64,000 bases of DNA from Pollenia angustigena (GCA_930367215.1 OV884057.1:265316339-265380338); one strand, 5' to 3'. Shown: positions 48,227-59,710, counted from the first letter of the stretch. Notes: generated by a model from the sequence alone, not told the origin. Translations and numbers: made by a program.

Positions 48227-48371
48227 ACTGCCTGTTTTTAGAAAACGTAAACAAGTGAGTGAGTCAGAAATTATATTGAAAACAAAAACAAATTTTCGTT
48301 TTTTATTGTTGTTTTCAATATATTTACTCACTCACTCACTCACTTGTTTACGTTTTCTAAAAACAGGCAGT
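48227..48371. repeat. 145-bp hairpin with GAGT repeats
   Basis: ACTGCCTGTTTTTAGAAAAC and GTAAACAAGTGAGTGAGT are mirrored by ACTCACTCACTTGTTTAC and GTTTTCTAAAAACAGGCAGT. Pairing resumes at ATATTGAAAACAA / TTGTTTTCAATAT. Arms of about 55-60 nt are almost exact except for one extra ACTC unit pair. It sits inside the AGTCGGCA element. Confidence 0.75.
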
Positions 48372-48959
48372 TATCCTATAGTCGGCAGGTCATGAGATAC
48401 TCAAAAGAAATCATGCCGACTACTGGGTAAACTCGTTTTAAACTCATTTTCTGTTATCTCAGAGGCAAGAGGCACGATTGATGAACAATTTACTCAAATT
48501 TGAGTGTAATCAGAGAAAAATACTGATTTTCCAGTAGTCGGCACCCAAGGAAATTTTGAAAATGTCGGCACCCAACAAAATTAATAAAATATTTACTTTT
48601 TGTAAATTTTTTTACTTGTACGACAAAATTTAATAGACTTTTTACCTTTTTAAACTTTATAAGTAATAAACTTCCCATAAATAATATGCCTATTTGCCTT
48701 TTAAAGTTAGCTCTAACACTAATTTTTTTTTTTTAAACAAGGGTCACCGCAAAAGTTCAAGAGCTTGTCACTCAAGACTTCAAAATTTGGCAAAAATACT
48801 CATCTTCCTCCAATTTAATTATTACTAATGGAAAGATGAGTAAATTTTCTTGACAAATTTGATGCTATTTATGAATAAAAACCCCGCATTTCTTATTTAT
48901 TAACGTTTAAATGCAAAAAATGCTGACTACTGGTACATGCCGAACTTAGGTGAACTTAC

Positions 48960-50250
48960 TATATTTATGTAGGAAAAAAGGTATGTATGTAGGTACATTT
49001 GAATTTTATTCTACGTCTCCCTTTCTCAACCTGGTTAACAAATTAAATTTAAATTTTATTCTTACTTGTAATTCTTTTTTAACAAAAAAAAAAAAAATAG
49101 TGTAGGTATTTAGGTACCTACATACATATATAAATACATATGTAGGTAAATAACGCCTCATAAAAAACTAACTTGCGCATAAAAAATTTAAGTAGGAAAA
49201 GATGTTATAGGTATACCTACCTACCTACTTACGTACAAACGCAAAATTTCTAACCGAATTCTAAAATTTGAAGTAGCCCCTTCTCTAATAAACTAAAAAT
49301 TTAAACCTACAAGATCCAATCATATCATCAGAATATGCAGACATGGTAACGAGCACAACACAAAAGCAGCAGGCAAATAACGAAATCATAAAAAATCATA
49401 TTCCCAATATGACAGTATGTAGTCGTAAAAAATTGGGCAAACACTCACTCCCAACACTACATCAGAAACTTAAATCTCCCACATTGTAAAGCTTAAAAAA
49501 TAAGCTTATTTGAAAAATGTAAAGACGAATAGAAATAACAACGAGAAAAATTTAAATTTTTAGCCACACCTACCCACCACACACATCTCATTCAAAATTT
49601 TATTTTATTTGAACGAGGCGCTTAAGCATACTCACACACATACTGATGCCTGAAAACACATCTACATTACTTTAACAACTCATAACGGTGCTGACAACAA
49701 CAATGTGTTTTAAAGTAAATAAAAACACAAATAATAAAAAAGCAAAATTAAAAAAGCAAAAAAAAACTAAATACAACAACGAGTAAAGCAGACATAAAAA
49801 CATTTCTTTGTTTACAGAATTGATGTTGATAAAATGAGATTCGTGAGAGTTTTTAGCTGTAAAGAAACAGACCAATAGCAGCAACAATCAGAAGAGAAGA
49901 GAAGAGATTGAGAGCAAAAAATTTTAGTATGCAGCTCTGTAAATACTTAAAAGGGGAATAATAGGCAAAGGCAATTTAAAGACTGTCTTTTGAGGAGAAA
50001 TTGCGCAGTAATTGAAATGTAATAAAATTAATTTTTTTTAATTTTCTTAATGATGGATAATTAATCTTTACTGTTAATAAAAAAATAACATAAAAATATT
50101 GAAGGCCTTATTCATAAAAAATATCTCAGGGTTTTAAAAACTTTATAAAACGAATTTTATAGGATTAAATTTGTTTATAAACCTTTAAAAATATAAAAAA
50201 ATGTTATTTAAATTTGTGGAACAAATAAAACTTTATACCTACCTACTTAC
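48960..50250. other. Spacer rich in TAGGTA words, no gene seen
   Basis: Includes TTTAGGTACCTACATAC and ATAGGTATACCTACCTACC. No open frame of note, apart from an AT-driven one on the minus strand. Confidence 0.45.
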
Positions 50251-51010
50251 CAGGGCTGTCAGATATGGCGATTTCTCGCCAAACGTGGCGATTTTGAAAA
50301 GTGTTTGGCGATGGGATTTCCCATTTGGCGACTGGCGACTTTTATGGCGATTTCTGATATAACTGGCGATTAACTTGGCTTTTTTTACCATTTATATTAT
50401 TTCGGCAATTTTCTTTAAAAACATATTAAGTGAGTTTTATATTTAGTCACTATTTAATTCTAATAGTATGTAGATCAAAATTCCAGCAATGAAATCGGTG
50501 AGGCTGAAGTGTACGATCTTATAGACTTGTGTACTTAATTTAAGTTTTTAACTGAATACATATCGCTCATTTGCTGCAAGACCGGCATAGCTCAAAAAAA
50601 TTCATTTCGAGATAAACGCATTTAAAGTTTTTGATTTGCTCTAACTACTTAGAAAAAAGAAGACACATTTAATACACAATATAAAGAAAAACAAAGCGAA
50701 CAATTCTGCATCTCTAACTCCAAAATTTCATTTTTTGAGTAATGCCGGTCTTGCAGCAATTGAGCGATATATGATCTCCATTTTATGTTTAAATAAAAAA
50801 AATTACAGAAACAAAACAAAATTTACTTCCGCGACTTTTTTGTATTTTTTCTCAGTTTTTTGTATGCGTTGTATGCGTTTTTTGTATGCAAAATTTAATT
50901 AAAAAAAAAAGAAAATTTTACAAAAACTGAACAAAATCGACGTTTGGCGATTTTTGGCGATTTGTGACATCCGGTTTGGCGATGGAGCTCAAAAAAATCT
51001 GACAGCCCTG
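50251..51010 (+). mobile_element. hAT MITE F1 with exact 8-bp duplication
   Basis: CAGGGCTGTCAGATATGGCG at the left and AAATCTGACAGCCCTG at the right, flanked by CTACTTAC at 50243-50250 and 51011-51018. TGGCGATTT occurs repeatedly beside both ends. At 50485-50538 an in-frame SNEIGEAEVYDLIDLCT plus stop is shared with F2 (61709-62258). It is probably the last codons of the parent hAT transposase. An inner AAGACCGGCA / TGCCGGTCTTGCAGC inverted pair (about 50580-50770) may be a further insertion. It is 760 bp and cannot encode a transposase. Confidence 0.85.
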
Positions 51011-51517
51011 CTACTTACCTACTATTCATATAAAAAAGTCAGGGTTTAAAAAACTGCAGTCAGAACCAAACACTGTCCAAAAAATAACGAAAACTTGTGC
51101 AGTACAACTTTTAGCTTTTTGCATTGGTTTGACAGCGATTGCTTACATACATATAATGAATCAGAAGTAAATGCAACAGTTTTTTTTTGGCCAATGACAA
51201 ATGAAAAGTGGAAGAAACTGCAGTTTTTCTACTTTGACTGCAGTTTTTTAAATGCAAATTTTTTCAAATAGGTAGCTTTTTTGTTTGTTGTGGTAGACAA
51301 CTCCAAACGCAACTTGTTTGAAAACTTAAGGTATCCAATTTGTTGTTCCTACCTTTCTTTTTATTAAAATTTGCATTACATTTTATTTTATATTGTACAA
51401 ACGTATGTCTATGTAGGTACCTATACAATTTTACGGATTTTGTTAAGTTTTTTTTTTAACTTTAATCAAACAAAAAGTCGAGTTACGCCTTTTTAATATT
51501 AAAGGCCTTTAAACACT

Positions 51518-51649
51518 ATCCCACAAAGTCGTACGTATTTTATGAAAATGCTTCCCTGATCTAATTAATGATAATAAATTTTCAAAAAACAATAACAACT
51601 TATCAGGACAGGGTTGCATTTTTATAAAATACGTAAGACTTTGTGGGAT
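51518..51649. mobile_element. 132-bp MITE with ~38-bp inverted ends
   Basis: ATCCCACAAAGTCGTACGTA plus TTTTATGAAAATGC..CCCTG mirrors CAGGG.TGCATTTTTATAAAA plus TACGTAAGACTTTGTGGGAT with few mismatches. The middle is AT-rich. The target duplication is not obvious. Confidence 0.7.
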
Positions 51650-52525
51650 CTATATGTTTGTATGGAAATATGTAATGCATATAGGGTTGTCAGATGTTTT
51701 TCAAATTTTACCCAAAATTAAAATATTGTATTCCTAACAATAATATATACCTATAAATAATTACTTTTATTTAAATTTAAAATTTTAATTAAATTTTGTT
51801 TAAAAATTGTCAGAAAATATTTTATTGTAGGTTTTAAATATATGTGGGTATATCATTTGTACGTACGTAGGTATACGAATATGCTTACACTTACTTAATA
51901 AATGGTAAATTTCTGTTAGGTTTACATTCGAATTTGTCATCCCTTTTTAATTTTAGACATGCATAGGTATGTATATTTCTAGAATTAAGCTTTTTTATTT
52001 TTTCCAGAAATGGTTCAAACATGCCGCAACAGATTGCATCATTTCAAATTAAGAACATACTTTTTATTTATAAGTATGTTTGGATTGCATTTTATTTCAC
52101 AATTTTGAATTTATTGCTAAAACAAACCAGTTCAACCAATCATTGCTTGTTGGTACACAACTAAGTGTTTATTTCAATTTAGATAAATCTTCAAATTGCC
52201 GTGATCCAGCTAGATCTTTTTATTTATAAATTTCTATTAAATAAATCTATTCATTTAACAAATTACAGTTTTTTTTTTCATTGTAAAACGTTTGTAAATA
52301 TATTGATAATTACTGCTTAATGTAATTTCCTAAATAAGTAAAAGTTGGGTTGTCCCAATGGGTTATATCATAAACCTACATTAGCGTGGCAGTTAGTTGT
52401 ATTTTGAAATCGATGTCTTCCGATTTGGATGAAATTTGCACCAAGGTTATTCCTATTGGATAGTAGTAGACACAAATTTTCAACAAGATCAGACAAAACG
52501 TTTCAGGGTAAGAGAGGGTCTCATC
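51650..52525. other. Spacer with a possible hAT end, no gene seen
   Basis: TAGGGTTGTCAGATG at 51682 and ATCTGACAACTGTG at 53509 could be the two ends of one hAT-like element spanning 51.7-53.5 kb, but the flanks do not match. GGTTGTCCCAATGGGTTATA at 52349 begins a block running into the next foldback. Confidence 0.35.
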
Positions 52526-52730
52526 CATGTAATTTATTACCTATTGGTGTTAGCAAAATTTGTCCCAAGTATCTTAGATAGCTATTTAATCAATATTTTT
52601 TTTAGCCAAGTTTTAAATCTAAAAAAATTTTTTAAATTTTTAAAACAACAAAAAAAAAATTAAAAAAGATTGCTCAAATAGCTATCTAAGTTACAAAGTT
52701 TGCTAACACCAATAGGTAATAAGTTACATG
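52526..52730. repeat. Foldback repeat around TATTGGTGTTAGCAAA
   Basis: CATGTAA, TATTACCTATTGGTGTTAGC, AAA.TTTGT and TTAGATAGCTATTT on the left are mirrored at 52674-52730. The spacer is A/T-rich. The arms are about 50 nt with one ~8-nt insertion. Confidence 0.7.
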
Positions 52731-53070
52731 GCAGCTCACTTGACATTAAATCCGGGTTTATATAAATAAAACGTAGGTATATACAAAGTTTGGTATTTTG
52801 TTGTTATTTACCTAATTATTTTCTAAAATATTAATTTTAGCATAAAACTTTGTACGAGGCTAATGTTGTTGACTAGAAGAGCTAAAATATTGCCATGTAT
52901 CATATTCTTGTAAAATGTTGTTTTTAAGAAATAGTCATATGCAAACAAATTACATTTGAATAAATGGCTTGAAGGCAAACTTTGAGGGGCGGACGCCCCC
53001 CCCTAAAACACATCTTATCGCTACGAAATTTTTTTGTATATTTTTTTTACATAAAACTGAACCTATTTGC

Positions 53071-53089
53071 GGGGGGGGGGGGGGGGGGG
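53071..53089. repeat. G19 homopolymer
   Basis: Nineteen consecutive G in otherwise AT-rich DNA, next to T-rich sequence and close to CGCCCCCCCC at 52992. Its length is prone to sequencing error. It is a possible quadruplex former. Confidence 0.9.
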
Positions 53090-55165
53090 AGAATATAAGA
53101 AATCAAAAAAGTAAATAACGGCCACCCTAACCTACATATGTATGTATGTACATACATATTTATGTGTGTATTTACATATATGGAACAAAATGCTTTTAAG
53201 GCTTGAACAAATTATGATTTGTTGGGAAACGTTTTAAAATTTGTTGCAATACACTTCTTATATGTAGGTAGGTTTGTTTATAAAAAAATAAATCTTTTTA
53301 TTTAGTGAAAGATTTGTCAAACATAAAGTTTTATTTTAAACATTGTTGCCATACAACATGATAGCCTATAAAAAATAAATTTTTATTAAATGAAAAATCC
53401 CCAATAAATTCCCAAAATTAAAAAGTTATCCCCAACAAAACTCCCAAATCGAATTGTTTATCCCCAATTCCCAAACAAAATCGTCAATTTGGGGATAAAT
53501 CCTCTAAATCTGACAACTGTGTGTACCTAGGTAGGTACATTCAAAAATATTTACTTCTCGGTTCCTTTACACATTTATTTTCTTCCCTTCTTAACTTTTG
53601 TAGTCTAATTTTGCAATTGTAGGTATTTTTTTTGTAGTCTAATTTTGCAATTGTAGGTATTTTTATAAAAAATTTATTTATTAAAAATTTTCAATGTTTA
53701 AATAGGTAGGTTTTCCTACCTACCTACCTACATACATATGTACGTATGTACATACTTACTTTTGGATGTGTAAAGAACAAAAAAGAAATTAAAAAATGTT
53801 TTAAAAGTACTGAAATCATTTTATTTAATTATGTGCTTTGTTTGTTACTTCAGCATTTTATAAGAACTAAAAAAATCAACATGTTTCTCTTATTTAAGAG
53901 AAGATTTGTTTCAATGTGGATTGTATCTACTTGTTTTAATATTTCCCCTCTTTGGCTTTTATGCAATCTAATTAGATTTGTGAAAAGGCCTCTGAAAGGG
54001 GTTGCATGCTAAAGTACAAATTAATGTATCCTAATAGCAGCAGACGTGCTTCAATATATAGTCCGGTTACATGTTTTATGCGTCCAAAGGTGCTTAATAA
54101 CCGTTTTTCCTCTAAGATTCTCTTTGATTAACTTAACTGGAAAAAAAAACGGTAAAAAATTACTAACACACACGCTCAGAAAAACTCATTCATTGACCGA
54201 AAAAAATGAGAGCACTTTTCTTTATATTGTTATTGCGATTTTGCAAATGCGGTTAAAACTTGATATGTGTGTGCCCAGTTAGTTTGAAATATAACGTGCA
54301 ACAAGATAAACCTAAATCGGGTAACTACGGGCTAAAACGAAATAAACAAACATTCAGACGCAGAAATCAAATAACGTGTTTTTTTTTTTTGGATAAAGAA
54401 CATATACGAAACTCTCTCTGTGAAAAAAAAATCAAGAGCACATTTTCCTAAATTTTCTTCAAGTAGAAAGAAAACCAATACAAAAAAATTCAAATTAGAT
54501 AAGTAACGTGAATAAGGAATTCGCAAAATCACCCCTTAAACACACAAATTGAAACAAAAATAAGGGAAAATCTGCAAATAATTTTTTTTTAAATTCTCAA
54601 ATAATAAACCCTTAAATAAAAGAATAAAATTTTATTCTTTTTTCGTTAAAAACAAACAAAAAGATTTAAATGCATAGAATTTTTCTAAATAAAGTTTAAA
54701 GGCAATAAAAAAGAAACGGAACCGAACCGAACAGAAGGAAATTCTTATTAAACACAAAGGTATTGTAACACTTTATCTTTGTGAGGAAGATTAGTTTCTA
54801 AAGAAACGTTAATGTGAACGCATCACATCAGTGACACAAGTCCACTTTAAGATTTAAACCAAAACAAATATATGAATAATATTTCTAAACAATTTTTGGT
54901 TTTTTGTTAAAACAAAAATTAAAAGAAAAAAAGCGAACCATAAATATTTGTATTAAATCTGTTGTTTAAATAAACCAACCAACAAACAAAATAACCAGAA
55001 AATTTTGAAACAATTTACAAGTGCACGAAAAACTTTTTTATATGCGAGTTTAAAACATTTTATTACTAAATATCTACATACTTATGTACAAACTTATTTA
55101 TGTACCTACATAGTTTGTTGAAAACAATCGAATTTTATATTTTGTAATCAAAGTTCTAAGTGAAA
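53090..55165 (+). other. Upstream region and likely 5' UTR of the 55166 exon
   Basis: The left part has TAGGTA/CATACATA tracts and a 34-bp direct repeat (TAGTCTAATTTTGCAATTG) at 53601 and 53635. From about 54000 the repeats thin out, and the A-rich DNA with short frames looks like an unannotated promoter/5' UTR. No TATA or initiator site could be fixed. Confidence 0.35.
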
Positions 55166-55292
55166 ATGGTTATGTCAGAGTTGCGTTGGCACACAACACC
55201 GGAGGATAATAATAATTCACTGAAACGTGATTTATTGAAAACACCAACTTCACTCCATCATCACCACCATCATCACATCATGCATAATCGAT
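55166..55292 (+). CDS. Alternative first coding exon of an unidentified gene
   Basis: GTGAAAATGG gives a good fly-type start context. Forty-two codons follow: MVMSELRWHTTPEDNNN, then SLKRDLLKTPTSL, a run of seven His, and IMHNR. The frame meets a consensus donor, CGAT|GTAAGT, and one base of a split codon is left over (phase 1). Just past the donor the frame hits a stop, so the splice is needed. The Arg/Lys/Asp-rich start and the His run look like a genuine N-terminus, but no domain is visible and I do not recognise the protein. It has the same strand and the same phase as the 30444-31407 exon, 24 kb upstream. Both could splice to a common acceptor beyond the window as two promoter-specific isoforms. 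It could also belong to a separate gene. Confidence 0.65.
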
Positions 55293-55573
55293 GTAAGTAA
55301 TAAAATAAATAAATAATTTACATACATACATACATACCGATGTACATATGTACCTATGTATATGTAATAAAATAAAACTTTTTTTTAATAGGTATATTTA
55401 AAAAAATATTATTGTACATAACCGAGATTTCCTTTAACTTCTTGCAACTTTTAATTTTGTCATAGAAAATTTATGTGAATAATACGAACCTAAAAAGTGT
55501 GACTTCTTTTATTGCTAATCCATTTATGGATAAATGTGATCACATGCATAATAACTTATAATTATAAGACCTA

Positions 55574-56807
55574 CATATGAGTCGTTTATTTTGAAAGTGG
55601 TTTAAGTTCATTTTTTCTTAGAGTGAGATATTTAAGGGTTTGTGTTTGATTTGTTTCAAAAATATTGTCAAGTGGTATTAATTTTTTTTTATGGCTTTGT
55701 TTCCTTAAACATGTTAGAATATATACCGTAATACGTTTTGTAAACTTTACTAGAAAAATAAGCTGTGTTTCGGAACCTAAAATGGTCTTAAACCACTTTC
55801 AAAATTAATAAAATGACTTTTTTTTGTTTGTGAAATGGAATAAGTCCGCTTATTTTAAACAAATTAAGCAATAGAAATTGTAAATATTTTATGTTTGATG
55901 TAGATGAAAGTAATAGCTTTAAAATAAAAAGGGAAGCTTTCAATTTAGATACAGATTTATTTTTAAAAATAGGTATGTTTTTAAAATAAATATGAATTTA
56001 TTTATTAAAGAATTAAATTTACATTAATTTATTAAGGATAATATTAAAGATTTTGCCATATTATTTCCCCTCATTTAGATTATGTGTGAGGTTTTGTTAA
56101 AATATTCATGGTGCATAGGTGGTAGGTATATACCTTAGTAACTCCATCCATCATATCCTTATACCTACTTAGAAGTTGAAATGGGACGTATATTTTTATA
56201 TAATCTTTGGAAAAGGTTTCCTGATGATCTGGCCTAAGCAACCAGTGAAAGGCGCATAGAAGCTAGCTTTCCCTCAACAATAAATTTCAGTGTATTTATC
56301 AAATATGGAAAATTGGGAATTTAGCACGTCATACAAAAATCTTAATAAGGTGTTAATTTTATTTTGTTGAAGTTCCTTGGTTTTCCCCGACAATAACCTT
56401 GTCAAGTATTTTGAACTCTTTATCCACTTCCATAGATTCTTTATAAAACATTTTATAGGGTTCACTTTTTATAAATCGCATCCAACATATCCTTAGCCAA
56501 ATTACAGGTACGCCACTAGTGTTTTTTAATGATTATGAATTGCTTCTTCCAGAGGTTTTGTAAAAAAAATCTTTACGTTTCATTTAAGTTAATAAAAATT
56601 TCTGGACTTAAACCGGTTTCAAAATAATTTTTTTTTGGATTTCGTTAGCTAACTAATTCTCAAGTGCCCAAAGTCATAGCGATGAATGATACTAGACTTA
56701 AATTGTTTATAAAAAAAAGATTATATAGGATTGCGGTTATTGTTATCATTTACTACTTTTTTTAAAAAAATGGACTTAAACCACTTTCAAAATAAACGAC
56801 TCATATG
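55574..56807. mobile_element. 1.2-kb element with CATATGAGTCG ends, TA duplication
   Basis: CATATGAGTCGTTTATTTTG and AAAGTGGTTTAAGT at the left mirror ACTTAAACCACTTT and CAAAATAAACGACTCATATG at the right (over ~40 bp). TA lies at 55572-55573 and 56808-56809. AAACCACTTTCAAAAT recurs inside near 55792, and a variant near 56609. No transposase frame. Repeat B is inserted at 56200-56350. It starts about 280 bp into the intron after the 55166 exon. Confidence 0.75.
56200..56350 (+). repeat. Repeat B copy, truncated
   Basis: TAATCTTTGGAAAAGG, CTGGCCTAAGCAACCAGTG, GCGCATAGAAGCTAGC, AACAATAAATTTCAGTG and GGGAATTTAGCACGTC are nearly identical to the copy in A4 (12375-12520), so these two are close relatives. 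The 5' third is missing. Confidence 0.7.
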
Positions 56808-57069
56808 TAGATTGAATATAAATTGTTGACCATTTCTCGAAACTCAACTCGACTTCTTGCTGTATGTAACTACTAGATCACAGATTGCTCTTAAAGATAT
56901 AAAAAGTATGTGATTCAACACAAATTGAAAGGTAAGAAAAATTCTTGACGAAAGTACGAAAAAACAGAAGTAAAGGAAAAAACATGTAAAAATCAATTAA
57001 AATGGATAATCATTCAGGAAAAGCAAATTTCGATCGACCAAATGTTAAAATACAATTTGGTTTAAGGAT

Positions 57070-57215
57070 TGATGTTTGACTAGTGACGTCAGCAGTCGTC
57101 GATGGCTGCGAGTGTAAGACGGCAAGTCCATCTGAGGAGATCGAGTGGTTGCGATCGGAACATGTCATGGTAACCTGCCGGCCAGGGTTCGAGCCCGAGC
57201 CACGTCAAGAATGAA
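57070..57215 (+). repeat. tRNA-derived SINE candidate
   Basis: An island of higher GC. GGGTTCGAGCCC at 57185-57196 is a strong pol III B box. ATCGAGTGGTTGCGATCGG at about 57140 resembles a Ser/Leu-type tRNA A box, and TGGCTGCGAGTG near 57103 is an alternative. The spacing fits a tRNA-like head. GCCACGTC, AGAATGAAAG and A/T-rich sequence follow. It is not a complete cloverleaf. Confidence 0.5.
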
Positions 57216-57633
57216 AGATTATCAATAACAATTTTAATTGATTTTCATGTTGTAAAATTCCTTTCTTCATAAAAATAATTTAATAAAAATTAAATTTCAT
57301 GAACTTAAGCCTAATTAAAAAAATATTAAAAATTTGGATTAAAAACCATAAATAGTTCAACAAAATAACCACAATACTAAATAAAATTATAATATTTTTG
57401 ACAGCGTGTGATAAAAAATTAATTTGACTTATGGCCAATTTCATCAATACTTTTTAAATTTAAAAAATTCATATTAAAATATATGGAGTTTTTCATATAA
57501 TTTTATTTTTATTTGACATAAAAAACGAATTTTAAACATTAATGTTATAAAATTTCTTATTTGTTGATTTAATGTTTGTATAGCATATTTTTTTTTGTAT
57601 TTTAAGAATTAATATTTTGATAAAAAAAAAAAA
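57216..57633. other. Spacer, no gene seen
   Basis: AT-rich, ending in polyA before the next repeat. Confidence 0.4.
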
Positions 57634-58512
57634 CAAGTTAGGGTGATACCCATATTCGGCAGCGCCGAATCTTTGAAACCCTCCACCTACAGTTGGAATA
57701 TTTCAGAGGTAGGCTTTATATGGGATTTATAACTTATTAGCCAATTTTTATAAAAATTTAAAAAATTACATGGTGCCAATTTTACCACAGTATCTATTTT
57801 TGTTACGGTTTAAGGCGTATTAAAATAATTTCCTAGGGTGGGCTTTATATAGGGCATATAGTAAATTATGAACCGATCTTTACGAAATTTGACAGTCTGA
57901 TTTTGTATCTTATAAAACTATGACAGATCAAATTTTACTACAACAGCATTATTAACTGCGGTCGAAGACTTACGTAATTTATGGATCGATTCAGCAAAGT
58001 GATTTCTAGGCTTATAAAACTGTGGCAGACTAACTTTTGTTACTTTAGCATTATTCGTTACGGTTTTAGGAGTGCTAAACTGTTTTTCGATTAAGGGCTT
58101 TTTATGTGGCCTGGTAACTTATGAATCGATGTTTACGAAATTTGGTATTATGATTTCTAGGAATATAATACGAATTTGTGCAAAAGCTTATATCAGTCTT
58201 TGCATTTTGCCACCATTTATGTTAGTTTTTTTCAACAAAATCATTTATTTTTGAGGGTGGTTGTTCCACATTTCGATTCATAACTCTTATCCCACTCAAC
58301 CGATTTCGCTGGATTGCAATCCCAAACTGCTTAGAAGAAATGGAAACAATTTGACACCAATATTGTTCTTTTCTTTTGAATCGCTCGAAAGGGAGTGTGA
58401 TTTTCAAAGACGAAATTACTCAACAATCCAGAGTATGTATACTTTATTGGGGCAGAATGTTAAAAAAGTCGAATGACAATCATTCACCTCTAGTGGTGGT
58501 GGAGGGTAAAAA
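57634..58512 (-). repeat. Dispersed repeat E, reverse orientation
   Basis: AACAAGTTAGGGTGATACCC, ATATTCGGCAGCGCCGAATC and ACCCTCCACC at the left; TTCGATTCATAACTC, TGGATTGCAATCCCAAACTG and GGTGGTGGAGGGTA at the right. Inside, worn ~150-bp units (TTATGAATCGATGTTTACG / TTATGAACCGATCTTTACG) correspond to the 153-bp units of the 45-kb copy. Confidence 0.65.
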
Positions 58513-59199
58513 ACAAATGTCTAATAAATTAAAAATTTTTTTTTATTTAAATAAGGAATCGATAAGTTCTTCCTAAGAAATCGTTTTGTGAATAATCTAC
58601 TTACGAGGAAGTAAATAAAAAAAAAAATAAAACTTGAACAGAATGATTACGATAACGATTTGATTAAAAACATTTCAATGTTTTTATAGGTAAACTGGTG
58701 GAATCACATAATTTTACTTGCAGTTGTTTACGTTTCAGGTTAATCATTGTATTCTTTATTGTGTATAAAAGATAACAAACATTGATTAATTTTTAAATTC
58801 AAAATAAATATGTAGTTTTTTTTTAATTTTTTCGTATTTGAGGAAAAAAAAGTACTCAAGTGCTTAAGTGAGTTGTGAGTTATTATAAAACAAACTTATT
58901 TTCGATGGTAATAATTATTTTGTACACCGTGTTAATAATTTAATATGTCGTTTTTATCAATAACTAATCGAAATTTGTAATGTAGGTCATTCAAAAAAAA
59001 AAAAAAAAAACTCAATGACAAGGTGGTGAAATATTTAATTTAAAAAAAAAATATGTATTAGGAAACAATAATCATATTTCGGTTTATAGTGGAAAACACA
59101 AATCACTACTTAAAAGGGTCTATATTTTTAATTTTAAATGTGTCTTAAATTTGAGTTAATTATATAAATGCTTAAGTATAAATAACTTTTTTTTATGCA
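58513..59199. other. Spacer, no gene seen
   Basis: AT-rich with A-runs (A18 near 58993). Nothing supported. Confidence 0.4.
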
Positions 59200-59710
59200 A
59201 TTTATTGTTGAAGGGATGAGCTATTCCTATGCGCATTTCACTGGTTGCTTAGGCCAGATCGTCAGGAAACTTCATCCAAAAAGATTTTAGAAAAACTAAA
59301 GATGTTAAACCAAATAAAACTGTTAAGCGTATAAGAATTGTAAGCAACAGTTCTTCTTGTAACAATATCAAAGTTTAAACAAAAACATCAACAATAACCA
59401 GTGAGTTTATCTCTTCTTACATTCCCCACTGCAATTGATTGGTATTCTTCCTACATTAATTGTAGTTGTAAGTAGGTTAAGAAAAAACCAAAACAACTTC
59501 AAATTTCAGCGTTTTTATCAAGAATAAAAATTGGAAGTTAAGCACGAATAAAAAAATCTTTTAAATTATAAATTAAATTTTAACCCTTAACAGTTTTATT
59601 TGTATAATATCTTTAGTTTTTCTAAAATCTTTGGATGAAGTTTCCTGACGATCTGGCCTAAGCAACCAGTGAAATGCGCATAGGAATAGCTCATCCCATC
59701 AACAATAAAC
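59200..59710. repeat. Two repeat B copies in head-to-head foldback
   Basis: TTTATTGTTGAAGGGATGAG to ATAAAACTGTTAAG (59201-59320) is the complement of CTTAACAGTTTTATTTG to CATCAACAATAAAC (59586-59710). The shared GATGAAGTTTCCTGACGATC variant is absent from other B copies, so the arms derive from each other. The ~265-bp centre holds further B words (TTATCTCTTCTTACATTCCC, AAAAATTGGAAGTTAAGCACG). Confidence 0.7.

Larger units (their letters stand above)
46197..48959. mobile_element. 2.8-kb element with repeated AGTCGGCA motif
   Basis: GTAAGTGTACC at the left and GGTGAACTTAC at the right are inverted ends. Next to them CCAGTAGTCGGCAG and TGACTACTGGTACATGCCG also pair. AGTCGGCA or close variants (CCTCGGCA, TGTCGGCA, and complements) occur about a dozen times, clustered near both ends but also inside. 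No transposase frame is visible. Two family D MITEs (46578-47550) and a long hairpin (48227-48371) lie within. I cannot place it in a superfamily. Confidence 0.6.
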
